From assembly GCA_036365455.1 (NCBI GenBank), contig JAWQUS010000010.1, positions 13,524,501 to 13,588,500 of the forward strand: 64,000 bases of DNA. The letters run 5' to 3'. Both the position numbers and the translations under genes were made by a program. Below the pieces are notes generated by a model. That model was not told the DNA's origin, did not search any database, and saw nothing but the letters and a program-made list of their open reading frames with translations. The stretch's first letter is position 1. Every line of letters starts with the position of its first letter. Shown piece after piece: positions 1 through 11,300 of the stretch. The stretch is from Macrosoma leucophasiata. Its lineage: Eukaryota; Arthropoda; Insecta; Lepidoptera; Hedylidae.

Positions 1-119
1 GGACCCGCTGTGAGCTTTAATTCGTCCTCCCATCTTCTTAATTGTTTACCTCTGGTTTTTTTGGTATTTCTGGGGTACCAGTCTGTGATGATTTTACTCC
101 ATTATTCTTGTTTCTCCCT

Positions 120-292
120 CAACATGTGTCCTGTCCATCTCTCTTGTTTGCACATACGAAACTCAAATGTTTCCTATTTAACAAACTTTTTTACCCAAAA
201 ACTAATGGACCGATTTCAAAAATTATAAATTATGTAGGCTATATTATATTCATTGCACCCGTGCGAAGCCAGGGGGAGCCGCTTATATCTTA
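120..292 (+). repeat. Dispersed repeat G end
   Basis: ccgatttcaaaaattat and then attgcacccgtgcgaagcca are shared with 45.7-46.1 kb. Such ends recur in lepidopteran Helitron-like elements; the class is not proved here. Nothing else is seen in bases 1-540. Confidence 0.4.
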
Positions 293-727
293 AACTTAAA
301 CTGATCCTAGACCATAGTGTTCAGTTAGTGTGGATTTGTCAGGGTCACTAAACTGTAAGGGATTTTTCGCGTTCTCCACTCTCTTAACGTGACGTAATTT
401 CAGATTTTATATTATCGAAGTGTGTTATAGAATTTTATTATTTTATGTCGGTAAGTAGATATACTTATGATAGGTATATAAGTGATGCAGAGATGATCAG
501 TTAATTCAAAAATTTTAAATCATCATTCATTAAGTATACATAATAATAGGTTGGGGAAAAAGTCTTTTCGCATTATAGTATGTATGAACTTGTAATAAAA
601 TCTCTTTGGCTGTAGTATTTGTATCTGGCTGGTTTTGGTATCATTGAAAGTTAAAATTTTAAAGAACATAATTCCAAATTCAAATTAGGCAAATGTGTGA
701 TTTTCATTTGTTTTTCGTACTGTCAAG

Positions 728-1823
728 ATGAGTGAATCTAATGAAGAAATTCGATACATTTTAAAATTTTACTACAAAAAAGGTAAAAATGCAACGCAAG
801 CCGCGAAGAAAATTTGCGATGTTTATGGACCTAGTGCAGTGTCTGTGAGAGTAGCACAAATTTGGTTTAAGCGTTTTCAATCCGGAAATTTTGATGTCAA
901 AGATGCACCTCGCTCTGGTCGCCCTATTACGGATAAAATAGATGCCATTTTTGAAAAAGTGGAGCAAGATCGACATATCAGTAGTTACGACGTAGCTGAA
1001 GAACTGAGAATTGATCACAAAACAGTTTTGGCGCATTTTAAAAAAGCTGGGTACAAAAAAAAGCTCGATATTTGGGTACCTCACGAGCTCACTGAAAGAA
1101 ACCTAATGAACCGTGTACTCATTTGTGATTCTTTATTACGACGTAATAAAACCGAATCATTTTTGAAGAAGCTGATAACTGGTGATGAAAAGTGGATCAC
1201 GTACGACAAGAACGTGCAAAAAAGGTCGTGGTCAAAGGCCGGTCAGGCTTCACAGACTGTGGCGAAACCAGGGTTAACTCGCAATAAGGTGATGTTGTGT
1301 GTGTGGTGGGATTGGAAGGGCATTATTCATTATGAGCTATTACCACCAGGCAGGACTATCGATTCTGAACTCTACTGCGAACAACTGATGAGATTAAAGC
1401 AAGAAGTTGAGAGAAAGCGGCCGGAATTGATCAACAGAAGAGGTGTGGTGTTTCATCATGATAACGCTAGACCTCACACATCTATAGCCACTCAGCAAAA
1501 ATTAAGAGAGTTTGGCTGGGAGGTGTTAATGCATCCGCCGTATAGTCCTGACCTTGCACCTTCAGATTTCCACCTGTTTCGGTCTCTTCAGAATTCTTTA
1601 TGTAATGTTAGGTTAATTGTTTTATATTATTTCGCATTAACACATGCTTGTGAAAAAAATGCTTTAATAAAATAATGTTAGGTTAACATCACGAGAGGAC
1701 TGCCAAATCCACTTGTCGCGGTATTTTGATGAGAAGTCCCAAATTTTTTATAGCAATGGGATCATGTCCCTACCTACAAGATGGCAAAAGGTTATCGAAC
1801 AAAATGGTACATACATACTTTAG
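728..1823 (+). pseudogene. Mariner transposase, broken by insertion
   Basis: The ORF opens MSESNEEIRYILKFYYKKGK and contains the helix-turn-helix DNA-binding region and the DD34D catalytic motifs (TGDEKW, HHDNARPH, YSPDLAPSDFHLF). After the third Asp region the reading is diverted at 1616 by inserted DNA and stops early at 1675. The original last codons (ending WQKVIEQNGTY) remain downstream, to the stop at 1821-1823. The encoded fragment lacks about 45 C-terminal residues, so activity is doubtful. Confidence 0.85.
1604..1685. mobile_element. 58 bp retro-insertion with 12 bp target duplication
   Basis: The 12 bp aatgttaggtta occurs at 1604-1615 and 1674-1685 but only once in the intact mariner at 12.5 kb. 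The insert (1616-1673) matches the tail of the tRNA-like repeat at 49.4-50.2 kb (tcgcattaacacatgcttgtg). A 5'-truncated retroposon end is inferred. Confidence 0.75.
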
Positions 1824-1904
1824 TTAAATTTAAATAAACTATATTAAAAAATGTTTTGAATTGTCTTAAAAAATGCGATGAAACTTTTTCTCCAACCTAA
1901 TATA

Positions 1905-3070
1905 TACACAACTATGGTATGTATGCAAAATGTAATAAATAAATTCAAATAAGTCTAAAAGCGAAAACATCCTAACGCCCACTAAGTTTTCAAATGCAAA
2001 TACTCTGAGGTATAGTTATTCTCCATAAGATTCAATTTACTTTCCATAATGGTAAACCCGTTGGCCTAACGGAATATAAATTTGTCTCTGTTTATTTTAT
2101 ACCATTGAACAATTGCTTGTTTTCACAAATCCTTTTTTATTTAGTTAGTCATTAATTGATCTCGGTTTATTTGATCATACCTATTGTTATTCGAACCTTT
2201 TCTATAAGTTTATAGAATAAGTTTCATGCATTTTCGAAATGAGGTGTCTGAGTAGATCCTAACTGGTGTCTTCTGTTAGCTAGGTATATTTATTGCTTAT
2301 TTTTAATTGATCTTTGGTTCGTTCTGGACTACCGGACCTGGACCCAGATGGGTCTGAATGACTTTTGACTTAGCTATTGAATTTTGTTTGTCTTAACGCT
2401 CTTATTTATTGGGAACTTTGTTTTGTTTTTTTTGCAAATGTATATTTTAGCAAATGTAATTGATTCAGGTAGTGAAGGTCTTCCTGTTGCCAGGCAAAAA
2501 AGATCTTACCTAAATTGCCTGTTTCAGATAAAATTTTGCTTATGAAGTATCTACTAGTAGTATATTACTATCTAGTAGTGGTTTTTCTTTAATTTTTAAA
2601 GTATCACTTTAGTTCACGTTAGTATAAAAATTTCAAAGAATAATATATTGGAATAAGGTATCTTTAATTTAAGCAGAAAAAATTTTCCGTTAATGTATGT
2701 AATGAAATTAGTTTTTCTTAAACTATGTGAAAGAGTGATATTGCAGAATGCCGATGGTTAAAATTATTAGCACTGAACATTTTTAATTATTGTTTAGAGG
2801 TAATTTAATGTTATAACATTCTCGCCTGTATCAGTATAATATAAGTACATATATTTAATATGTTTAATATACAACCAGGGTATTCTCCTGTCTTTCACCG
2901 TATAAAGTGCCGACTTGTACTACCGGTCTTATCCTTGAAAGAACACGCACAGTCTCCTAATGTTAAAATTTTGAAGATTGTATTATTGTAACTTGTAAAG
3001 TCTATTTAAGAATCTGATATGTGTAGTCTAGATATAGTATAAATAAAGTCTCTCTAAGTTTTGAAGTTCT
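1905..3070. other. AT-rich intergenic stretch
   Basis: Only direct repeat H (2036-2175) and an LTR-like run ending tataaataaagtctctctaa at about 3040-3060 are noticed. No coding signal. Confidence 0.5.
2036..2175 (+). repeat. Direct repeat H, copy 1
   Basis: tctctgtttattttata, gaacaattgcttgtt and ccttttttatttagttag recur in the same order at 4.25 kb. Confidence 0.6.
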
Positions 3071-3308
3071 GTTTTATTTCGGTCAATAGATCATTATCAC
3101 CCTTATTTTGAATATCAAAGCAAACCTATAAATATAACCTACCTAGTGTAGGTGAACATTCAATGAGTGTCAAGCAAGCTTACAACCACACCTTATTTCG
3201 GTCAATAGATCATTATCACCCTTATTTTGAATATCAAAGCAAACCTATAAATATAACCTACATAGTGTAGATGACCATTCAATGAGTGTCAAGCAAGCTT
3301 ACAACCAC
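3071..3308 (+). repeat. Tandem duplication, 2 x ~118 bp
   Basis: ttatttcggtcaatagatca through caagcaagcttacaaccaca is repeated once with only three or so changes. No coding potential is seen. Confidence 0.85.
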
Positions 3309-3619
3309 AGCCTATCGACGTCTGCATAAATACCAGAGACAGCTGCTGCTCTTGAGGTAAGAGATGTTTGCCTCGGTGTAGGAAACTGTTCATTTGCAAA
3401 CAAGCTTGATCCGATGACGATAAAAGACAAGGAGGTACCATTTAGCGACTGCAGTGTTTACGTTCTCGATAACCTTCAAGGTCATGGACGCATCTTACTT
3501 AAGGGCAAAACCCTCTACGGATTCTAGCTGTACCCAGTAGAAACAAACACCTATGAATGATCTACTAAATAAAAATGTTTTTATTTTTATTATTATTTTT
3601 TTTTATTCTTTCAATAACT

Positions 3620-3945
3620 TATATATGTAACTTGTCCTTTGAAACTGGGTCATTCCCCTCCATATTTAAATTTTCGATAATTAAGCCAATACACAAAGGG
3701 GGTGATAAAGGCTGTGTAAATAACTACCGTTATATATATCGATTTTACCAACGCTTTCAAAAATACTAGAAAAACTAATGAACAAGCAACCGGTAAATTT
3801 TCTTTTAACGAATAAGTTAATATCGTGTAATCAATTTGGTCTCCGTTCAGGTATTTCAAGCGCTGATGCCGTACATGAGATCACAAATACAATTTTAACA
3901 TGTTTTGAAGAAAAAATAAAATGCTTAGGTATCTTTCTAGACTAA
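3620..3945 (+). pseudogene. Reverse-transcriptase fragment of a second LINE
   Basis: The frame GSFPSIFKFSIIKPIHKGGD, then NNYR, matches the fingers region of LINE RTs. After a frameshift it goes on with NQFGLRSGISSADAVHEI and CLGIFLD. It ends abruptly at 3945 beside an unrelated GC-rich segment. About 110 codons of RT remain. Confidence 0.75.
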
Positions 3946-4240
3946 AAAGGCACCACCACACTACACGGTATACAGGGTCCGGCACAAAAGGTGGGCGTGG
4001 CCTCGCGCCCGTGTTGCCGCTTATTACATTATCCGGTCGACAGCGTCCTAACTCAGTCACAGTTCACAGTACAAATACACGGGCCGCCCCGGTCGCCCTA
4101 ATTAGGGCTCTAACTCCCTAAATGTTATTACACTACCCTGCCCCTTGCTATCGTACCCTGAATACCGCGCCGTGTAATAAGTCCTTTAGCCTGCAAAAGC
4201 ACCCTTAGAATTTTATAAATGTTCTCATAAATATTATATT
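3946..4240. other. GC-rich segment abutting a LINE fragment
   Basis: ggtgggcgtggcctcgcgcc and gcccttgctatcgtaccctg stand out in composition from the flanks. No domain is recognised in its short ORF. Unknown repeat suspected. Confidence 0.4.
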
Positions 4241-4244
4241 TACT

Positions 4245-4432
4245 TTCCATAACGGTATCGGTTGTTGAACTACGGAATAGAAAGTCTCTGTTTATTTTAT
4301 AACTTTGAACAATTGCTTGTTCACATAAATCCTTTTTTATTTAGTTAGGATATCCCGGAAATTGGCCCGTTTAACTCATTTTGCACATAGCAGATGGGAT
4401 TATTTATTGATCTCGGTTTATTTCGTCATATT
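4245..4432 (+). repeat. Direct repeat H, copy 2
   Basis: The same blocks as copy 1 with about 50 extra bases before ttgatctcggtttattt. The two copies bracket 2.1 kb containing a LINE fragment. Confidence 0.6.
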
Positions 4433-4793
4433 ATTCTGAAGAATGTTTCCTGTGAAACATAAGCGAAATAATGGCGTAAAAAAATTCCAACGAGCTTCGC
4501 TTCTGGGACCGCTTGTAAAAACACGTCACTGATTGATGTTTGTGTGATAGGTTACGACACTACCACACAACTACGTTTGCATGGAATTTTACCCGAGTGT
4601 CCGGGGTGTGCCCTCGGTTAGCGCTGAACACCACTCTTTATAATTATGTAGTCAATGATCACGTCAACGAATTATTACTTAAGTAATATTATTATTTTAA
4701 TATACACTGCTAACTGATGTCCGCGACTTAACGACAAGACTATCGCTATTGTTCTCATAGATTGTACGAAAGGACAAAAAACTTATTCAGTTA

Positions 4794-5120
4794 AGAGCCA
4801 TTTAGACGGAGAGAGTTTCTCGTCTCGAAGATACGATTATCGAAGGAATATAAAACATTCGTTTTCGTCTAAACACTCGCTCTTCTCGCTCGTTGCCATG
4901 GGCGATAATCGCCTCGCAACGGAATTTTATTGTGTCCGTGTACACAGAATTTCAAAGATGACATATCTCTCACTGAAATCGGATCGTACGCGAGATTTTA
5001 GTTCTTGTCTGTGTGTAAACATTTTGACACGATTATGTTAAGGCGATTATTGCTCGTGATAGTAGCTTACGATTTCTCGAACCAAAACGTTCGAGAAACT
5101 CTCTCCATCTAAATGGCTCT
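4794..5120. mobile_element. MITE, 327 bp, 29 bp inverted ends, TTA duplication
   Basis: Ends agagccatttaga-ggagaga and inverse match at 28 of 29 positions. TTA is duplicated at 4791-4793 and 5121-5123, which points to the PIF/Harbinger group. No ORF is present. It lies 104 bp past the protease-homolog stop and may be part of its 3' UTR. Confidence 0.85.
4926..4931 (-). promoter_or_regulatory. Candidate AATAAA poly-A signal inside a MITE
   Basis: No AATAAA or ATTAAA is seen on the minus strand between the protease-homolog stop and the MITE edge. The first one lies inside the MITE, about 295 nt past the stop codon. Confidence 0.25.
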
Positions 5121-5223
5121 TTAGGCGGACAAGTCGCAGGAAAAATCTGGTAAAACATGAATAAAATGCGACATAACTTGTAATTTCACAAAAATAAACA
5201 ATATAAACCGAGAAAAAAACATG

Positions 5224-5343
5224 TCAATATATGCTAAAAGCATCCAATTCTTCAGATTCAACAGCTACGTCATGGATCCAGGGTACAAGACGCCAAACAC
5301 CTGTATATTGCGCTGACTGATAACCCCAAGGACGACGTTCTTC
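5224..5343 (-). CDS. Protease-homolog terminal exon 6
   Basis: A 120-nt exon after ttttcag, ending in TGA. It encodes EERRPWGYQSAQYTGVWRLV, then PWIHDVAVESEELDAFSIY. The GVWxxVxxWI pattern is the C-terminal helix signature of S1 domains. It lies 5.6 kb from exon 5 because a LINE sits in the intron. Confidence 0.8.
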   Translation of the reverse strand, partial: EERRPWGYQSAQYTGVWRLVPWIHDVAVESEELDAFSIY

Positions 5344-8300
5344 CTGAAAATTAATAGATTAGGAGCAGTTACAAACGAAATATGCAGAGAAACTTTTACC
5401 GGGGATTGAACACAGACTTTCAGAATAACCATCTTAGAGATAACAGAAGCCTACTGTCCATTATTTATGATTAACTAGCTAAGCTGGCAAACTACGTTTT
5501 GCCTCAGAATAAAATAATGTGTCAAAGGTTTGATAGATACGGACTATTAGTATTGAAAAATGAAATTGTGTTTTTTACTATTCCTCTTCAATTTCTTAAT
5601 ATTTTTTTATCTTTTAAACCTTCCCTGGACTTGCAAAAATCATTCAAAACCAATATTAGCCAAATCAGTCCAGCCGCTATACACTATCCAGCTCCTTTGT
5701 GATTCAAGCTACACGCCTGTGAAATGCTCTTCCGGAGGACTTGCGACTCACCACGAAGTTTGCTTTACAAATCATCATAATATTTTTTGTATTTATTTCA
5801 TATTTGCATGTATGTTTAATTGTATATATTTGTTGTGTATATATTAATTATTTTTTGTATAGATTTGTATATATATTCAAATATATTTTATTCCATTAAT
5901 TATGTATGATCAGTATTTTTAATCTTTCTGTACGCTTCCGAAACATATACTATCGAAGAACTTTTCGGTGATCTAATACCATTGCACGTTATCTACCGGA
6001 CATTTCTTCGATGGTACACTGCATACAAAGCTAAGGCCAAGGATAGACGCTTAGAAGGTTGCTGGCTCAAAATGGACTGGACATTCCATGGGCTGCTCAT
6101 CGTACTAAAACCTCTATTCTCGAGCAGCTGCAAGTTGCAATCTATTTCTATGTTATCTATTTATGGAGATTTCTGGGAATTTTGAAAAGGTAATACTAAC
6201 AAGCCACATTCAGGGAAGCAGTAGAAGCAGTAAGCCCACTCGGTAGATAGATGCCACTCTGGAGTCCTTTAAAGGGTGGTACGTTTAAGGGCGTCCACAA
6301 TAGGGACAAGCGGCAATCCATATGGTCCAAAATAGAGAAGTTTGTAGAGAACTGACCCGTGCAGGTACTTTTGGTGGTCACGTCTTTCAGTCATAAAAGA
6401 TGGAAGAAGATGGAAGGAAACATTATTAAATTACTTCGTGAAGTACAATAAAAAAGATTAATAAGCAGCAATATCTCAAATTACAAATTGAACTACCTCA
6501 GTTTCACGGGACAAAACCAAAACAATTTTGTTTTTGAAATCGATATGATAATTGGAAAAATCAAATTATCTAGCAAAAAGAATAGATAGAAATATTTCAT
6601 TCAAATTAATTGGTTTGGAAGTTAAGTTGGTATGAAATTACTGGTGGTAGAGCTCCAGTGAAGGAGTTCGCGGGCGCAGGCACCACCGATTTACCTAATA
6701 TACTAGGTACTCGTGGTGTTTGTTATTATTTCATTTCTTAACACGTTCACTGTCCCGTAAGGAGACACAATAGTTAAAACAATGCAAATGGACACATATG
6801 GTACATGGGACAGGGGAATGGGTTAAATGGTTTGAAACACACAGGTCGAATTGGATCTCCAACAGTTATTACAACTGCAACGCATCAGGCACTTGGCCGC
6901 AATGAAAAGATATGATTCATTACGTCAAAGATTAATATTAAGTTATCGACAATACAAAAAATAAACGACATAGATAAATAAGTATCGTATCGTGTAAACG
7001 ACGCATACAAACATATTTTATATATATATAAAAAAATATTACTACTTAGTTATGGAAAATGTAACTAAAAACAATTATTTGTTGGACAGTAACATAAATG
7101 TTACAAATTGTATTGTACATGACAAAGCAGAGTGTTCATATATTGAACCTCAGTCTACATCTTCCATCACTAGAGACGTGGAGTATTCTCCAGCACAGCG
7201 AGGAAATACACACTGTATGGCCTCGCTGTCTAGTGGTGGTTATGGGATGGAGGACGAACTCTGTATTATTATAATTTAAACTAGATTTTAAGACAAAGGA
7301 AGTTACCAATAACAAGCATTCAAATAAATCGGTATCTTCTGGCACTCCTATGTTAAACAGAAGTAGTCATTTGGTATTATTTCACCAAAACATTCAAGGG
7401 TTCCCTTCTAAGATATTGCAATTAGAATTAGTATTAGAGAAACTTCAATTTGATATTATTTGTTTAACTGAGCATTGGTTGAAAGAAAACCAAGTGTTGA
7501 TTAATTATAAAAATTACTCTGTAGTAAGTTGTTATACCCGAAAAACTATGCATCATGGAGGTACTCTTATTATGATAAAGAATTCAATCAATTCCAGGGA
7601 ACGTAGGGACATAGTTGACTTATCAGTGGAACATGTTGCGGAAATATCTTGTGTTGAGCTGGAGAAGCATATAATAGTGTGCGTTTACAGACCACCAAAT
7701 TACCAAAACATTAACGTATTTGACTCCACTATGGAGGATGTATTGAAAAAAGCTTGTTCTAGTAAAAAATCTGTTATTGTATGTGGAGATTTCAACATTA
7801 ATATTTTGGAAAATAGCTATAATAGTTGTAGACTATTGAATCTTTTTATGTCGTTCAATCTAAGTAATGTTTTTTTGGAACCCACTCGAGTGAGTCCAAC
7901 CTCAGCAACTTGTATTGATAATATATTTTGTGACCTTAAATATTTAGATAAAAATATTGTTAACTGCATGCCTTCGGATCATAGCGGGCAAATAATGACT
8001 TTTGCCACTGCTAATAGTAAAAATATAACACAAAAAACATACAGACAAATAACTTCTGCTAAATTAAACTATTTTAATGACATGTTAACTAAAGAGTTAT
8101 ATTCCCAAAAGTTTGATTTAAATAGTGCAAATAATTGTTATGAGCAAATTTTTAAGGTACTTAATACACAATTTAATAAAACATTTAAAATTAAAACTAA
8201 ATCTACCAAATATAAATTTAGTTTCTGTGATTGGGCTACAACTGGCATTCGTAAAAGTAGGGAGAGATTATTCGAATTATATGGCCTTAAGAATTGTATG

Positions 8301-11300
8301 CAAAATGAAAAACTTAATAAATATATTGCTACATATTCAAAAATTTACAAAAATGTGTGTCAAAAGGCAAAGTCTATATATTTGAGTAGGAAAATAATAA
8401 ATGCAGACGATAAGATGAAGGCTACGTAGAAAGTAATAAATAGTGAAGCAGGCAAAAATAAACGGAGTGATGGTCGCGTGATTTTGGAGACATCTCAGGG
8501 TACTGTGAGTTCGAATCCTGACATTGCTAAGCACTTTGTAGAATATTTTGCTAAGATTCCCTTTGAAATTACAAAACCCTTAAACTCATCCTCTTTATTA
8601 TCCATTGATATTCTGAAAAATAACGTAGAAGCTTGTACTATTCAATTTAGGTTTAAACATGTTAGCCCACAGTCTGTAAGATCAGCTTTTCATAAAATTA
8701 AAATAAAAGCTACCGAAGATATTTATGGCATGTCTGTTATGGTGTGTAAGTCGATTATAGATACCTTAGCTCCTTACTTAGCATCAATTTTTAACTTATG
8801 TATTGATCAGGGAGTCTTTCCAGATTTATTAAAGTTTAGTAAAGTTATACCGCTATTTAAATCAGGTGACAATAAAAACCCTAATAATTATAGACCGGTA
8901 TCTATTCTGCCCGTTCTCAGTAAAGTGTTCGAAAAACTGATGCTTACTCAATTGCTGCAACATTTCAATACAAATAACATCTTACACGAACAGCAATTTG
9001 GTTTTACAAAAGGACGTTGTACAACCGATGCCGGTGTTGCTTTATTAAAACATATTTTTGAAGCTTGGGAGGATTCACAAGATGCTATAGGTATATTTTG
9101 CGACCTTTCAAAGGCGTTTGACTGCGTGGACCACAATACATTAATTGGCAACCTTGATCATTATGGACTTGAAAATAAAGCTCTTCAACTTGTTCAATCA
9201 TACCTTAAGGATCGGGAACAAGTAGTTCAAGTGAATGGAGTAAAATCTCAAGGTGCAAAGACAGGAATGGGTGTCCCACAGGGCTCAATATTAGGACCAT
9301 TTCTGTTTTTAGTCTACGTTAATGATTTACTTCATTTGATGCCTAATAGTATGCCCAAAACAATTTTATTTGCAGACGATACTTCAATAGTTTTTAAAAT
9401 GAACAGACGGAATCCAGATTACGATACTGTAAATAAGGTCATAGGAGAAGTACATAAATGGTTTACTGTCAATAATCTTGCACTGAATAGTAAAAAAACC
9501 AAATGTATCCGTTTTACCCTCCCTAATGTAAAAAGTAAAGAAGGAGACATTTTTATAAACAATGACAAAATTCAATTTGTTGATGACGCTACCTTCTTGG
9601 GAATAACGCTTGACTCGAAGTTACAATGGGGACCACATATTAGGCAGTTAGCGAAACGTCTGAGTGCCGCAGCTTATGCTGTTCGAAAAATTAGGCAATT
9701 AACTGATATAGACACTGCAAGACTTGTTTATTTTAGCTATTTTCACAGTGTCATGTCCTATGGTATTTTATTGTGGGGTCGAGCGGCTGACATACAATCA
9801 ATTTTTGTATTACAAAAGAGGGCCATTAGAGCGATGTATAACTTACGTAGTCGTGATTCTTTGAAAGAACTATTTAAAGAAATAAATATAATGACAGTCC
9901 CTTGCCATTACATCTATGAAAATATACTTTTCGCGAGGAAAAATCTACATCTGTTTGATAAAATCTCCGATAGGCATAGTTATAATACGAGGAATAAGAA
10001 CAAGTTGTCTCTGCCAAGTTTTCGACTGACGAAAACTAATACATCTTTCCTAAAATATAGTGTAGAATTTTATAACAAGATCCCAGCCGGGATTGCTGAA
10101 CTTACCGATGGTAAATTCAAAGCATTAATTAAACGCACTCTATGTAAAAAGGCTTACTATAAACTCGAGGACTATCTCAAGGATAGAAATGTTTGGCTAA
10201 ATGCTGATCTAGCTCCACAAAGGTGTTAAATGTAATAATCAAAGTGTAATGTTGATATTATATTGTTAATTTTAAGCTTGTTTAAATTATGGAAAATTGT
10301 AAAAATATGCCTAAGAGATATTTTTAAAAGAGCCGACTGAGTTTTTTCCGGCAAGTTTTTCTCAGATCATATTGGCCTTTGGAACTTTGCCGGTGAATGA
10401 CAAAGAATGACTCTTTTTCTTTTCTTTTTACTCTTTGTTATCAGTTTGTAAAGGGGAAAAGAGACATTTTACTGATATACTTTTTACATTAGTTTATGAC
10501 ATTTAGTTTTATCTTAGTGATATTCTTGACTTTACATATATTTTTTATCTTGTTTGACATGTATATCAATTGTTATTCGCTTTAATTTATTTTGTTTGTT
10601 TTTGACGTGTCATAAGAGGTGCCTGTCACCCTAAATGAATAAATGAGTTTCTGATTCTGATTCTGATATTAAAATATAAATATTGTTTTATTTAACTTTG
10701 AAAACAAATATCCGGATTTTCGATATTTTGGAATATCCCTGGTTTTAATTAACAACTAGTTAATATACCTATTTACTAGTTGTATATTGTACGTGTAAAA
10801 ATCTCACCCCCTTATTCATAAACGTACATTAGATGCGTTTTAGCTATAGAAGGCTTTGTCTTTGTCAGTTGCATTGTCAAATGTGCAGGATAGAAAAAGA
10901 CAAAGGAGAGATTAGTAACACTTTAACTAAAATACGTTTATGAATAAGGGGGTCAGTATTTAACGTGATAATTACCTGTAAATAGAGACCCAGTAGTTTC
11001 CCACCAATCAAAAGTAGAGATCCATGGACAGGGTCACTTTCTTCTTCGGAATATGGTGGCAAAGTTAAACAGTAAACGTTTTTCATACTCGGTACGGCCA
11101 TACGCTTTTCTTTACTAAAATAAAATGTGTTACTGTATCGCAATAATACATGCGAATGAAATTCAGTAGGACATCAAAACATTGAAATAAAACTGTTTTT
11201 TTTGGATGTAAGTATGTAACGCATGTATATATGTATGTTATAAAATCATAATTTAAAATCTATACGACGTTTCGGACGCCTTTCAGCTTCCGTGGTCTCG

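Larger units (their letters stand above)
547..1900 (+). mobile_element. Mariner copy 1, interrupted by a small retro-insertion
   Basis: Ends are aggttggggaaaaag and its inverse (cttttt-tccaacct) next to TA-rich flanks, as in Tc1/mariner elements. Length is about 1.35 kb. The transposase reads well until a 70 bp insertion (58 bp plus a 12 bp duplication) near codon 296 shifts the frame. Confidence 0.9.
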
